Source of the DNA: Paenibacillus sp. IHBB 10380
Lineage (GTDB): Bacteria > Bacillota > Bacilli > Paenibacillales > Paenibacillaceae
Assembly (NCBI RefSeq): GCF_000949425.1
Contig: NZ_CP010976.1
Span: 2,976,001-3,040,000 of the forward strand
Direction: 5' to 3'
Length of the DNA stretch: 64,000 nt
The translations under genes were made by a program, and so were the position numbers. The notes beneath the pieces are model-generated. The model searched no databases. It was not told the DNA's origin and worked only from the letters and a program-made list of their open reading frames with translations. Positions 26,586-36,169 of this stretch are shown piece by piece; the stretch's first letter is position 1, and the number at the start of each line of letters is the position of its first letter.

Positions 26586-27824
26586 TTACACATCATATTT
26601 TTTCAAAATAATGGTCGCATTATGACCACCAAAACCGAATGAGTTAGACATAGCTACTTGGATGTCAGCTTGTCTCGGAACATTAGGAACATAGTCTAAA
26701 TCACATTCCGGATCCGGATCATCCAAATTAATAGTAGGCACGAGTGTCTGGTTCTGTATTGAAAGACCGCAAATGATCGCTTCCACTCCCCCAGCAGCAC
26801 CCAATAAGTGACCTGTCATAGACTTCGTTGAACTTACTGCAACCTTGTAGGCATGATCACCAAGTGCGAGCTTAATGCCTATCGTTTCCGACTTGTCGCC
26901 CACAGGTGTTGATGTTCCATGCGCATTAATATAATCAATATCTTCTGGCTTAATGCCCGCATTACGGATAGCCATCTTCATACAACGAGCAGGTCCATCA
27001 GGATCCGGTTCTGTCATATGATGAGCATCTGCACTGAGCCCATAACCAATCACTTCAGCCACGATGTGTGCACCGCGCTTCTGCGCATGTTCCAAGGATT
27101 CAAGAACCATAACTCCAGCTCCTTCTCCCATAACGAAACCATCACGTCCTTTATCAAATGGACGACTCGCCTTACTTGGCTCATCATTACGAGTTGACAT
27201 AGCACGCATAGCGCAGAACCCCGCTACTCCCGTCGGACGAATTGTCGCTTCCGCACCACCACAGATCATAACATCAGCTTCGCCATTCTGAATCCAATTG
27301 AAGGAATCTCCAATGGCATGAGAGCCTGATGCACATGCGGTAACCGTAGTCGTGTTAGGTCCCTTCGCTCCAACCAGAATGGATAAATGACCTGAGGCCA
27401 TATTCGCAATCATCATCGGAATAAAAAAAGGACTTACACGTTTGGGACCTTTCTGAAGTAGCACATTATGCTGATCTTCCAAAGTACCCAGACCGCCGAT
27501 TCCAGAACCAATAATAACGCCAATACGACTAGGGTCCTCTTCATTCTTAATATCAAGACCACTATTCTTTATAGCACTCATACCAGCAGCTACTGCAAAC
27601 TGAACATAACGATCCATTTTGCGAGCTTCCTTACGTTCAACGTATTCCTCTGGGTTGAAATCTTTCACCGAAGAAGCAATTTGTGTAGCGTAGTCAGTAA
27701 CATCAAAGGCCTCAATTTGGGAGACTCCGGATTTTCCTGCCATCAGGTTGTCCCAAAATGTATCCAAATCTTTACCCAGTGATGTCATGACACCCATACC
27801 TGTTATCACAACTCTATGTTTCAA
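26586..27824 (-). CDS. fabF: beta-ketoacyl-ACP synthase II
   Basis: 412 residues. Condensing enzyme elongating acyl-ACP with malonyl-ACP. Active-site cysteine 164 in VTACASGSHA and histidines in NAHGTSTPVGD and SMTGHLLGAAGG complete the Cys-His-His triad. It follows acpP by 109 bases containing a weak GC hairpin, in the usual fab operon order. Confidence 0.97.
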   Translation of the reverse strand: MKHRVVITGMGVMTSLGKDLDTFWDNLMAGKSGVSQIEAFDVTDYATQIASSVKDFNPEEYVERKEARKMDRYVQFAVAAGMSAIKNSGLDIKNEEDPSRIGVIIGSGIGGLGTLEDQHNVLLQKGPKRVSPFFIPMMIANMASGHLSILVGAKGPNTTTVTACASGSHAIGDSFNWIQNGEADVMICGGAEATIRPTGVAGFCAMRAMSTRNDEPSKASRPFDKGRDGFVMGEGAGVMVLESLEHAQKRGAHIVAEVIGYGLSADAHHMTEPDPDGPARCMKMAIRNAGIKPEDIDYINAHGTSTPVGDKSETIGIKLALGDHAYKVAVSSTKSMTGHLLGAAGGVEAIICGLSIQNQTLVPTINLDDPDPECDLDYVPNVPRQADIQVAMSNSFGFGGHNATIILKKYDV

Positions 27825-27933
27825 AATACACCCACCTCTATATAAACTGCATATGCCATATTATTCGTAATTCACAAAATGAGGAGAAAGCCCCGCCTAT
27901 ATATTATCAGGTACGGGACTTACCATGGTTCAC

Positions 27934-28167
27934 TTAGGTATGAGATTGTATGTAGTTAACTACTTCACCCACACTTGTAATTTTCTCTGCATCTTCATCA
28001 GAGATTTCAATATCAAATTCATCTTCTAATTCCATTACTAATTCAACAACGTCTAAAGAATCAGCACCAAGATCATCTTTAAAAGATGATTCTAGCGTAA
28101 CTTCAGCTTCGTCAGCACCTAAACGATCGACAACGATGCGTTTTACACGCTCCAATACATCGGACAT
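27934..28167 (-). CDS. acpP: acyl carrier protein
   Basis: 77 residues from the ATG at 28167; GGAGGTG lies upstream, and the in-frame start at 28176 overlaps it. The phosphopantetheine serine is S37 in [13 protein letters not shown]. It is strongly acidic. It carries acyl chains between Fab enzymes and PlsX. Confidence 0.97.
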   Translation of the reverse strand: MSDVLERVKRIVVDRLGADEAEVTLESSFKDDLGADSLDVVELVMELEDEFDIEISDEDAEKITSVGEVVNYIQSHT

Positions 28168-28214
28168 CCGGTTCACCTCCTCTTTGGTATTATACGAGAA
28201 TTTTTTTCAAAATG

Positions 28215-28964
28215 CTACATTACCATTCCGCCGTCCACATGTAGTGTCTGGCCCGTCATGTATGATGCACCATCAGACGCTAAAAAAGCAACTACTTTTG
28301 CAATTTCTTCTGGTTGCCCTAGTCTTGCCAGCGGAATATCTGCAGAAAGTTTACTCCGTACTTCCTCTGGCAATTCCTTAGTCATATCCGTATCAATAAA
28401 TCCAGGAGCCACACAATTGACTGTAATGCCACGTGAAGCAAGCTCCCGAGCAGATGACTTGGTAAGACCAATTACACCCGCTTTCGCGGCTACGTAATTA
28501 GCTTGCCCCGCATTCCCAAGAACCCCAACTACAGATGAAATATTAATAATCCGACCATAACGTTGCTTCATCATAGGTCGTGTGACTGCCTTTAAACAGT
28601 TAAATACACCTTTAAGATTGGTTTCAATCACTTGATCAAATTCTTCTTCTTTCATGCGCATAATTAGATTATCTCTAGTTATCCCTGCATTATTCACAAG
28701 GATGTCAAGACGTCCCCATGCGCTGATAGACTCCTTCACCAAGTTCTCGGCCTCTTCACTTTTTCCAACATTAGCTTGTAAGGCAATAGCTTCTACACCC
28801 ATGGCTTGTATCTCTACCACAACTTCTTGCGCTGCGGCTTCATTCCCAGAATAATTAACGATGATATTAGCACCATTTCCAGCTAAGGTTAGAGCGATGC
28901 TACGGCCTATTCCACGGGATGCTCCTGTCACCAGTGCAACCTGTCCACTTAAAGGTTTGGACAT
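28215..28964 (-). CDS. fabG: 3-oxoacyl-ACP reductase
   Basis: 249 residues starting at the ATG at 28964 (GGAGG seven bases before). Short-chain dehydrogenase with the NADP loop [16 protein letters not shown] and the catalytic Ser...YVAAKAG motif. It reduces beta-ketoacyl-ACP. The order fabD-fabG-acpP-fabF is conserved. Confidence 0.97.
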   Translation of the reverse strand: MSKPLSGQVALVTGASRGIGRSIALTLAGNGANIIVNYSGNEAAAQEVVVEIQAMGVEAIALQANVGKSEEAENLVKESISAWGRLDILVNNAGITRDNLIMRMKEEEFDQVIETNLKGVFNCLKAVTRPMMKQRYGRIINISSVVGVLGNAGQANYVAAKAGVIGLTKSSARELASRGITVNCVAPGFIDTDMTKELPEEVRSKLSADIPLARLGQPEEIAKVVAFLASDGASYMTGQTLHVDGGMVM

Positions 28965-28998
28965 GCAATTTCCTCCTTTCCTCAAGTATACACTTGTT

Positions 28999-29922
28999 TT
29001 ATCCAATAGTTTCAACACTTTCCAAATTGTTGATATTGATTAATGTAAGAGTTTTATCAATTTTTTTGATTAGTCCTGTTAATACATTTCCTGGTCCGAT
29101 CTCAATAAACGTATCTACACCTTGCTGAATCAGATAGTTAATGCTATCCTCCCACAAAACAGGCGAATACACTTGTTTCACTAACAAGTCACGAATTTCT
29201 GCACCACTTGTAACTTGCTGTGCAGTCACGTTAGCGACAAGCGGAATCGTGGGCTCATTAAACTGCACAGAACTCAGTCTAGCTTCAAGCTGTTCTGCTG
29301 CTTCCTTCATCAAGGAAGAGTGGAAAGGACCGCTGACTTCAAGCAGAATTGCTCTTTTGCCACCTGCTTCCTTTACCCGTTCACATGCAGCAGCAACACC
29401 TGCTTGTGACCCAGAAATAACAATCTGCCCTGGGCAGTTGATATTCGCAAGTTCTACCAAATGACCTGCCTCGGTAATGCTTTGGCAAAGACTTGCCAAA
29501 CTTGCTCGATCTGCGCCAAGCACAGCAGCCATAGCCCCTTGCCCTTCTGGAACAGCTTGCTCCATAAATTGACCACGAGCTCTCACGATGGATACTGCGT
29601 CATCTAACGATAGAACGCCAGATGCTACAAGCGCGCTATACTCACCCAAGCTATGTCCTGCAACATAATCTGCTTGGATTCCCTTACCTCGAAGAGCCTC
29701 CAAATAAGCAATGCTTGTAGTCAGCAAAGCAGGCTGCGTATTAAAGGTCTTCTTCAACTCACTGTCAGGCCCTTCAAAAATCATGGAAGTCAGCGAAAAC
29801 CCTAAAGAAAGATCCGCTGATTCAAAGATTTGCCGAGCTTCTGCTACAGTATCATAAATATCTTTACCCATACCTACCGATTGAGCTCCTTGCCCTGGAA
29901 ACACCAATGCTACTTTCCCCAT
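28999..29922 (-). CDS. fabD: malonyl-CoA:ACP transacylase
   Basis: 307 residues from the ATG at 29922 with GAGGAG upstream. Catalytic serine 91 in [15 protein letters not shown], and [14 protein letters not shown] motifs. It loads malonate onto ACP for FabF and FabH. Confidence 0.97.
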   Translation of the reverse strand: MGKVALVFPGQGAQSVGMGKDIYDTVAEARQIFESADLSLGFSLTSMIFEGPDSELKKTFNTQPALLTTSIAYLEALRGKGIQADYVAGHSLGEYSALVASGVLSLDDAVSIVRARGQFMEQAVPEGQGAMAAVLGADRASLASLCQSITEAGHLVELANINCPGQIVISGSQAGVAAACERVKEAGGKRAILLEVSGPFHSSLMKEAAEQLEARLSSVQFNEPTIPLVANVTAQQVTSGAEIRDLLVKQVYSPVLWEDSINYLIQQGVDTFIEIGPGNVLTGLIKKIDKTLTLININNLESVETIG

Positions 29923-29952
29923 TGTACAACTCCTCACCAATCTATCGTTTTT

Positions 29953-30942
29953 CTACCAGACTAATACCGAAGCTCCCCAGGTCAATCCGCCACCGAACCC
30001 AACCATTAAGACTGTATCTCCTTCTTTCATTCGGCCCTGCTCAGCAGCTTCAACAAGCGCAAGCGGGATCGATGCAGCAGAAGTATTAGCATACTTATCA
30101 ACATTAATCACACATTTCTCTGGCGGTAAATCCAAGCGTTGCATAGCCGATTGAATAATTCGAATATTCGCTTGATGCGGTACGAACAAATCTATATCTT
30201 CTTTTGTTTTTCCAGCTTTATTCAAGACAGCCTCTGTTGCAGACCCCATCACACGTACCGCAAATTTGAACACTTCGCGTCCATTCATGTATATGAAATG
30301 TTGCTTACTCTCAATAGTAGCTGTGGATGCAGGCAATCTAGATCCACCCGCTTCGAGTTTAAGCAAGCCGCCTCCAGCTCCCTCAGCACCTAGATCAAAG
30401 GAAAGGAATCCACGTCCTTCAGGCACTTCTCCAATGATAACAGCACCCGCTCCATCACCGAATAATACACAGGTATTACGGTCCGTATAATCAGTAATTC
30501 TAGACAAACAGTCTGCTCCGATAATCAGTGCGTTATTATACATTCCTGTGCGGATAAAGTTCGTAGCAGTAGCCAAGCTATACACGAATCCTGAACAAGC
30601 AGCTGATAGATCGAAGGCTGCCGCTTTTTTGGCGCCTAGTTTCTCCTGTACAATACATGCTGTGGATGGAAAAATAGTATCTGGCGTCACGGTAGCTATA
30701 ATGATTAGATCCAATTCATCTGCGGTCATACCTGCAGATTCTAATGCCTTTAAGGCTGCTTCGTAAGCTAAGTCAGACGTCGCTTGATCAGGTGCCGCAA
30801 TATGTCGTTCCCGAATCCCTGTGCGACTTACAATCCACTCATCGTTCGTATCTACAATTTTCTCTAAATCGCTATTAGTCAATATTTTCTCTGGAACATA
30901 CTTCCCTGTTCCAATGATCCCTACGGGTCTAAGACTACTCAT
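29953..30942 (-). CDS. fabH: beta-ketoacyl-ACP synthase III
   Basis: 329 residues. It starts fatty-acid synthesis, choosing branched primers in Bacillales. Catalytic cysteine 116 in DLSAACSGFVYSLA, and VPHQANIRI and NTSAASIPLAL carry His and Asn. The start is uncertain: ATG at 30942 is used; an in-frame ATG at 30954 overlaps the plsX end and lies too close to AGGA. Confidence 0.96.
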   Translation of the reverse strand: MSSLRPVGIIGTGKYVPEKILTNSDLEKIVDTNDEWIVSRTGIRERHIAAPDQATSDLAYEAALKALESAGMTADELDLIIIATVTPDTIFPSTACIVQEKLGAKKAAAFDLSAACSGFVYSLATATNFIRTGMYNNALIIGADCLSRITDYTDRNTCVLFGDGAGAVIIGEVPEGRGFLSFDLGAEGAGGGLLKLEAGGSRLPASTATIESKQHFIYMNGREVFKFAVRVMGSATEAVLNKAGKTKEDIDLFVPHQANIRIIQSAMQRLDLPPEKCVINVDKYANTSAASIPLALVEAAEQGRMKEGDTVLMVGFGGGLTWGASVLVW

Positions 30943-30946
30943 AATA

Positions 30947-31945
30947 TCACTCATTCCTAGTAATTTCCTTAGATATACTTTGAACTAACTCATTCTCAAG
31001 AGCAATTCTTGTCTGACGGACGGCATTCTTGATCGCATTGCCATCAGAAGAACCATGACTCTTCATCACGAGGCTACTTAAACCTAACAGGGGCGCTCCC
31101 CCATGTTCCTTATAATCAAGTTTCTTCTTTAGACCCCTCAATTGAGGCATCAACAGAGCTGCACCAAGCTTACTTCTCCATGTCTGACTGAATTGTTCTT
31201 TAAGTAAAGTAAACATGGAACCAGCCGTACCCTCAAGCGTCTTCAACAAAATATTACCCGCAAAACCATCACAAACAAGTACATCGCAATGATTACCTGA
31301 CATGAGATCACGCGCCTCCACGTTGCCGACGAAATGAATCGGCATCTCTTGTAAAAGTGGGAATGCCTCCTTGGTTAGCTCATTTCCTTTTCCCGGCTCC
31401 GTCCCCACATTCAAAAGGCCTACGCGAGGCTTCGCAACACCCTGTACCTTCTGACGATACAAACTGCCCATCAAGCCAAACTGAGCTAAGTGTAACGCTT
31501 TAGAGTCCATATTAGCACCCAAATCCAGCGCTAATACGCCCTGACCGTCTAATGTAGGAATCATAGGTGCTAATGCCGGTCGTTCAATGCCCTCCATACG
31601 ACCCACCACTAGTAACCCTGTGGTCATCAGTGCGCCTGTATTTCCAGCAGAGATCATAGCATCAGCCGTACCTTCTTTCAGCATCCTCCCAGCCACCACC
31701 ATGGAAGCATCCTTCTTACGTCGAACGGCTCTAACAGGTTCATCCTCCGAACCAATCTTTTCACTAGCATGGTGAACACTGAGATTAGAAGGTACGTCCT
31801 TACCTTTCAACAAAGGATCAATCTGACTCTTATCTCCAACCAATATAATATGTACATCTTTCCATTCAGCGGCAGCTGCAAGCGCTCCTTCTACATTACA
31901 ACGAGGAGCATGGTCCCCACCCATAGCATCAATGGCGATCTTCAT
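30947..31945 (-). CDS. plsX: phosphate acyltransferase PlsX
   Basis: 332 residues. Makes acyl-phosphate from acyl-ACP for phospholipid synthesis with PlsY. MKIAIDAMGGDHAP is the family start; GNTGALM and VLVCDGFAGNILLK are conserved. GGAGG precedes the ATG at 31945. It overlaps the 3' end of fapR by 17 bases, so the two are coupled. Confidence 0.97.
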   Translation of the reverse strand: MKIAIDAMGGDHAPRCNVEGALAAAAEWKDVHIILVGDKSQIDPLLKGKDVPSNLSVHHASEKIGSEDEPVRAVRRKKDASMVVAGRMLKEGTADAMISAGNTGALMTTGLLVVGRMEGIERPALAPMIPTLDGQGVLALDLGANMDSKALHLAQFGLMGSLYRQKVQGVAKPRVGLLNVGTEPGKGNELTKEAFPLLQEMPIHFVGNVEARDLMSGNHCDVLVCDGFAGNILLKTLEGTAGSMFTLLKEQFSQTWRSKLGAALLMPQLRGLKKKLDYKEHGGAPLLGLSSLVMKSHGSSDGNAIKNAVRQTRIALENELVQSISKEITRNE

Positions 31946-32525
31946 GCTGTATTCCTCCCTCAATGTTATCTTCGCCTGCAGATCTGTAGATTAGGAAATT
32001 GCCTTGGAAGACCATCTCTTCACCCACATAGGTAAATACTTCGACTTTAGCTTTCCCCTTTTGTCCAGCCATAGATCTCACGTATGCTTTAGCGATACAC
32101 TTCTCGCCTAGATGAACGGATCGTAAGAAACGGATATCTGCTGAAGCTGTCAATGCGATCTCATCATTAATAACCGCTACAGCAAGGGAGTTAGCCTGAC
32201 CAAATATGTCATGACCCCGTGCAATAAGTGTTCTTGAGAACACATGCTCTTCACCAATCTCAAATAAGGAAATGCCACTCTTATCCAGCTGCAAGTCGAC
32301 TATTTCTCCCACAACTTCATTCAGAGGCAAAGAGCGAACTTGGTCGTACGAATGCTCCGCCATCTGTTTAATCCGTTCCCGAAGTTCTGGTATTCCAAGC
32401 TCCATTCGATCTAGCCGGATCGTCTGAATACTCACTTTCAGTTCTCGTGTCAACTCACGGTCTGTAACAAAAGGATTATCTTCAATGAGGGATAGTAATT
32501 GTTGATGGCGCTGTTTCTTGGACAA
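31929..32525 (-). CDS. fapR: fatty-acid/phospholipid synthesis repressor FapR
   Basis: 198 residues. N-terminal winged helix (FVTDRELTRELKVSIQTIRLDRMELGIPELR) and a hot-dog malonyl-CoA-binding domain (NEVVGEIVDLQLDKSG onward). It represses fab and pls genes until malonyl-CoA binds. The start is odd: TTG at 32525 lies 18 bases from the excellent AAGGAGG, whereas ATC (32537) or ATA (32534) lie at six and nine bases, and relatives often begin MIERLSKK. A FapR-type operator is at 32697-32713, so the operon is probably autoregulated. Confidence 0.95.
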   Translation of the reverse strand: MSKKQRHQQLLSLIEDNPFVTDRELTRELKVSIQTIRLDRMELGIPELRERIKQMAEHSYDQVRSLPLNEVVGEIVDLQLDKSGISLFEIGEEHVFSRTLIARGHDIFGQANSLAVAVINDEIALTASADIRFLRSVHLGEKCIAKAYVRSMAGQKGKAKVEVFTYVGEEMVFQGNFLIYRSAGEDNIEGGIQHEDRH

Positions 32526-32696
32526 GCGTTCTATGATGGTACACCTCCTTACGATTCAGATAAGATGAAGACAAGCTTTATATAAGGATAATCCACTTAA
32601 CCATCCCCAAAGGGCGGTATTCGTTCACCGATAAAATATAGAATAACGTTTATACTTTTTAATATTTATTTTTATTTTTTAATAAACACATACACT

Positions 32697-32713
32697 TTAG
32701 AACCTGGTACTAA
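32697..32713. promoter_or_regulatory. FapR operator
   Basis: TTAGAACCTGGTACTAA matches the known FapR palindrome (TTAGTACCNGGTACTAA type) at all but one base. It lies 172 bases upstream of fapR and supports autoregulation by malonyl-CoA-responsive FapR. Confidence 0.85.
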
Positions 32714-32796
32714 TATTTAGTATAAATCATGCTGCACTAAAAAGAAAGTCCCCTTGGGACAAATGCATCTTGTGAGTTTATTATTCCACATCAATT

Positions 32797-32833
32797 CAAA
32801 AAAAATAGCACCTCACCAAAGATGAAGTACTAC
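32797..32833 (-). terminator. terminator after rpmF
   Basis: Nine-pair stem AGTACTTCA/TGAGGTGCT with G-U pairs, followed by eight T residues on the minus strand. Confidence 0.8.
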
Positions 32834-32844
32834 TTGTTTGTGAA

Positions 32845-33018
32845 TTATTGTGAAATAATTTCTCTTGCTTTGTACGTTCCGCAAACTTTACATACGTGGT
32901 GAGCAAGCTTCATTTCTCCGCATTGTTCACATTTCACCATACCCGGTACTGTCAATTTAAAGTGAGTACGACGTTTGTCACGACGTGTTTTGGACGTTCT
33001 CCGTTGAGGTACTGCCAT
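32845..33018 (-). CDS. rpmF: 50S ribosomal protein L32
   Basis: 57 residues, found by direct reading. Start [22 protein letters not shown] is diagnostic of L32; the zinc-binding CEQC and CKVC pairs are present. AAGGAGGTGTTAAC precedes the ATG at 33018. It follows yceD by 49 bases, the classical pairing that precedes the fap/pls genes in many bacteria. Confidence 0.97.
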   Translation of the reverse strand: MAVPQRRTSKTRRDKRRTHFKLTVPGMVKCEQCGEMKLAHHVCKVCGTYKAREIISQ

Positions 33019-33067
33019 GTTAACACCTCCTTATTTCAATCAACCCATTATTGGGATGAATGTTGCA

Positions 33068-33592
33068 TCAATCAAAAAATAAATCTTTTAGCCCTGCAAG
33101 CCGTGGATCAACTACTCTCGTGTCGCAGTTACAGGTGCTATTGTTCAAGTCTATTCCACATCTCTGGCATAATCCCTTACAGGAAGATTTACAGAGTGGA
33201 ATCTGGGGTAAATACAGCAGAAAAGTTTCTTCCACAAATGGGATAAGATCCACCATGTCATGATCCACGTAAATGGTCTCGTCATCTTCATCCTGAAGCT
33301 CTTCAGGCTGCTTCACCAGCTTGAAACGTTCATGAAACGGAATGTCTAATTGTTCGCGGACTGATGTCAAACAGCGTGAACACACCATTTCAACATGCCC
33401 AGTGAGCTTACCTTGAACCTCTACCATATTATCTAACAAGTCTGTGCCTGTAAAGGTAGCTTGCAAATCCGCATGAACGGGTTCTACAGCAAGAATATCT
33501 CTACGGCCTTCCACTGCGCGATCTATGTCCACTGATTCATGGAACTGTAGGGGTCCTTCCAACTTTACCATTGCACGAAATTCAAAATGCAT
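33068..33592 (-). CDS. yceD: DUF177/YceD family protein
   Basis: 174 residues from the ATG at 33592, with GGAGTG upstream and a good promoter just before. The conserved cysteine pairs CSRC near 82 and CKGLCQRCGIDLN near the end mark the YceD/YlbN family, linked to 23S rRNA accumulation in other organisms. Always next to rpmF, as here. Confidence 0.94.
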   Translation of the reverse strand: MHFEFRAMVKLEGPLQFHESVDIDRAVEGRRDILAVEPVHADLQATFTGTDLLDNMVEVQGKLTGHVEMVCSRCLTSVREQLDIPFHERFKLVKQPEELQDEDDETIYVDHDMVDLIPFVEETFLLYLPQIPLCKSSCKGLCQRCGIDLNNSTCNCDTRVVDPRLAGLKDLFFD

Positions 33593-33619
33593 CTTTATCA
33601 CTCCAAACAAACAAAATTT

Positions 33620-33649
33620 ATTATACCGAGATATGTGGATGTTTGTCAA
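33620..33649 (-). promoter_or_regulatory. promoter of yceD-rpmF
   Basis: Minus-strand TTGACA, 18-base spacer, perfect TATAAT; the start would fall about 20 bases before the yceD ATG. Confidence 0.8.
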
Positions 33650-33774
33650 CAGGTAACACCAATGTGGTGTAGCATTATTTTTTCAGAAGTAGACCGAATT
33701 TATGTTATATTTCTTAAAAGAATGATTCTAGAAATAATATCATATCACATCTGTCCTGAGGAGTTGAGCGTAAA

Positions 33775-35007
33775 TTGAGTACTGTAGGCATCATTGTTGA
33801 ATACAATCCTTTACATAACGGTCATGTGCACCATTATAGCAGAGCCAAAGAAATGACGGGCGCCCAGCATACCATCGCTGTTCTAAGTGGCCCATTCCTG
33901 CAACGCGGTGAACCCGCACTCGTCAATAAGTATGCCCGAACAGACATGGCACTAGCCATGGGGGTTGACCTTGTGATCGAGCTCCCAACTGTGTATGCGG
34001 TACAGCCTGCAGAATGGTTCGCATTCGGAGCTGTAGCGCTTCTGGAAGCCACTGGCGTCGTCGATAGCCTCTGCTTCGGGACGGAGACTGGGACACTTGA
34101 GCTACTACTTCCCCTATCGCACAAGCTAGCAACAGAAAGCGAGTCTATGAAGAAGGAGTTGTCTAAGCTTCTTAATCAAGGAATGAGCTATCCTGCAGCA
34201 TATAGTACAGCGATTGGCAACCTTTCTAACGATCCAATTGATAAGGAAGATATTGTATCGTTACTACAACAACCCAATCACAACCTAGGTCTTCATTATC
34301 TGATTGCACTTCAGCGTTTAAAGAGCAATATCGTTCCATGCACGATCCCGAGAGAAAGTGCAGGCTATCATGACTCTACACCTTCAAAGTCTAACATCGC
34401 CAGTGCTACAGCTATAAGGCGCCTTGTGCTAGAACAAGACTTCCAAGCGGCGGCTCCTTACGTACCCTCATACACGCTTGAGATTATGCGTAAAGAATTT
34501 GATGCTGGGCGAGGTCCTATCGGTTGGGAATCATTCAGACAACCACTTATGCATCAATTACTAACCCAGAGTACATCTGAGTTAGCTCAGTTCCACGAGG
34601 TCACAGAGGGCCTAGAATATCGTATTAAAAAGTTACTACCCCATGTTGTAAATCTTAACGTCAGTGACCTGCTACATAGCTTAAAGACAAAACGCTACAC
34701 GCATACCAAGCTTCAACGTATGCTTGCACATATTCTACTTCATCACACTAAACAAGAAATGTCTCCGATCAGCCTAGGAGAAGGACCTCAATATTTACGA
34801 GTTCTGGGCTTTAGCCCTAGTGGGCAAAAGCTTCTGAAACAAATGAAAAAAACGGCGTCACTACCCATTGTAGTTAAACCGTCTAATCATAGCCACACTC
34901 ATCTGGAACGTGATCTACAGGCATCCGCAGTGTATGCCAATGCCTACCGTCATCTGAACAACCGAGAAATGTTCCGCGATTACTTTGAGCCACCCATCAA
35001 GGCTTAG
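33775..35007 (+). CDS. tmcAL: tRNA(Met) cytidine acetate ligase TmcAL (YlbM)
   Basis: 410 residues, TTG start with GAGGAG upstream. Nucleotidyltransferase-type motif GIIVEYNPLHNGHVHHYS at the N-terminus. The enzyme activates acetate with ATP to form N4-acetylcytidine at the wobble base of elongator tRNA-Met. Divergent from yceD and convergent with ylbL, overlapping the latter by 11 bases. Confidence 0.95.
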   Translation: MSTVGIIVEYNPLHNGHVHHYSRAKEMTGAQHTIAVLSGPFLQRGEPALVNKYARTDMALAMGVDLVIELPTVYAVQPAEWFAFGAVALLEATGVVDSLCFGTETGTLELLLPLSHKLATESESMKKELSKLLNQGMSYPAAYSTAIGNLSNDPIDKEDIVSLLQQPNHNLGLHYLIALQRLKSNIVPCTIPRESAGYHDSTPSKSNIASATAIRRLVLEQDFQAAAPYVPSYTLEIMRKEFDAGRGPIGWESFRQPLMHQLLTQSTSELAQFHEVTEGLEYRIKKLLPHVVNLNVSDLLHSLKTKRYTHTKLQRMLAHILLHHTKQEMSPISLGEGPQYLRVLGFSPSGQKLLKQMKKTASLPIVVKPSNHSHTHLERDLQASAVYANAYRHLNNREMFRDYFEPPIKA

Positions 35008-36031
35008 CTTCAAGGTTATTCATATAAAGTAATGCATCTTCTAAGGTAGAGACAGCAATTAATTTCATGGTTGTGCCGATCTTATCAGCCTTTGCCTTAG
35101 CCTCTTGATAATTGTCCTTTGGTACAAAAAAGATTTCCGCATTCTTTCTATTGGCAGCAACAATCTTGTGCTTAACACCACCGATGGGTCCTACCGTTCC
35201 ACCCTCTACAATCGTTCCCGTACCTGCAACTCGGTATCCTTTGGTCAAGTCACCTTCCGTTAGCTGATTATAGATTTCCATCGTAAACATAAGTCCTGCG
35301 GAAGGTCCTCCAACTTGAGTGTTTACAAACTCTACCTGTTTCCCAGGATCATCTGTTGTTACCTTCTGCATCGTAGCAATGGTAATCCCAAGACCTGGAC
35401 GAGTCTTAGACCCATCCTTGATGGCTACTAAGGGTACATTTTCGACCAAATACTCTCCACCACGCTTCAACTTAACAGATACAACATCCCCTACTTTTTT
35501 GCTTGTTAGAAGAGAGGTCAGAGCGACGTTATCAGATGCGGGTCGCCCTTCTACCTCGACGATTCTGTCTCCTGGGTTGAAATATTTACGATTATCTGCT
35601 TCCTTCGGTACAGAGAACACAAATAGGTATTCCGGCAATATTTGGTAATCAATCTTAGCTTCCTTATACGCCGCTTCCATTGCAGATGATTGCGAATTAC
35701 TCATGTAAAAGACTTGTTCCGCAGCATATTCATCTTCACTTTTCTCACCTAATCTAGACTGTTTCTTGTCTATCTCTGCATTAGGGTTAAAAGAAGAAGC
35801 CGCTAGTAAAGCGATATTGGCATACCTAGCAGACACCGTCGTCATCATAAACGTTCCTCGCTCCGCCATATCACCGTCTTGTACACTTATCATCGGCTTT
35901 ACTTCTTCCGCACTTCCTGGCTGATATATAATATAGGGCGTTGGCATAAATACAACGACGTATACCAGCATCACAACCATAACTATGTATACGGATAACT
36001 TAAAGCCTATCGAGTTTTTAAATTTATACAT
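34997..36031 (-). CDS. ylbL: PDZ/Lon-type S16 protease (YlbL/SepM family)
   Basis: 344 residues from the ATG at 36031, with GGGAGGG upstream. One N-terminal membrane anchor (KLSVYIVMVVMLVYVVVF), a PDZ domain around 110-200 (FNPGDRIVEVEGRPASD), and a C-terminal Lon proteolytic domain with catalytic serine in GGPSAGLMF and lysine in GGVKHKIVAA. It acts at the outer membrane face. SepM of streptococci trims a competence peptide; the substrate here is unknown. Confidence 0.93.
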   Translation of the reverse strand: MYKFKNSIGFKLSVYIVMVVMLVYVVVFMPTPYIIYQPGSAEEVKPMISVQDGDMAERGTFMMTTVSARYANIALLAASSFNPNAEIDKKQSRLGEKSEDEYAAEQVFYMSNSQSSAMEAAYKEAKIDYQILPEYLFVFSVPKEADNRKYFNPGDRIVEVEGRPASDNVALTSLLTSKKVGDVVSVKLKRGGEYLVENVPLVAIKDGSKTRPGLGITIATMQKVTTDDPGKQVEFVNTQVGGPSAGLMFTMEIYNQLTEGDLTKGYRVAGTGTIVEGGTVGPIGGVKHKIVAANRKNAEIFFVPKDNYQEAKAKADKIGTTMKLIAVSTLEDALLYMNNLEAKP

Positions 36032-36169
36032 CTTGTTCTCCCTCCCAAGATGAACACATATCCACCACACTGTACATGCTGGTCTTATGTGACTCTTATC
36101 TGCATAAATTAAATGAGCAATAGCTTGTTCTGTATTTATATATATTGTTCACTTAAAGAGGTGATGCTC

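Larger units (their letters stand above)
32526..32844 (-). promoter_or_regulatory. fapR upstream region
   Basis: 319 bases between rpmF and fapR. It holds the rpmF terminator (32797-32833), a second short hairpin GTCCC/GGGAC with T-rich tail (32736-32755), the FapR box (32697-32713), an AT-rich tract and the fapR ribosome binding site (32544-32548). TATACT at about 32723 could be the -10 element just upstream of the box, but no clear -35 is seen. Confidence 0.5.
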
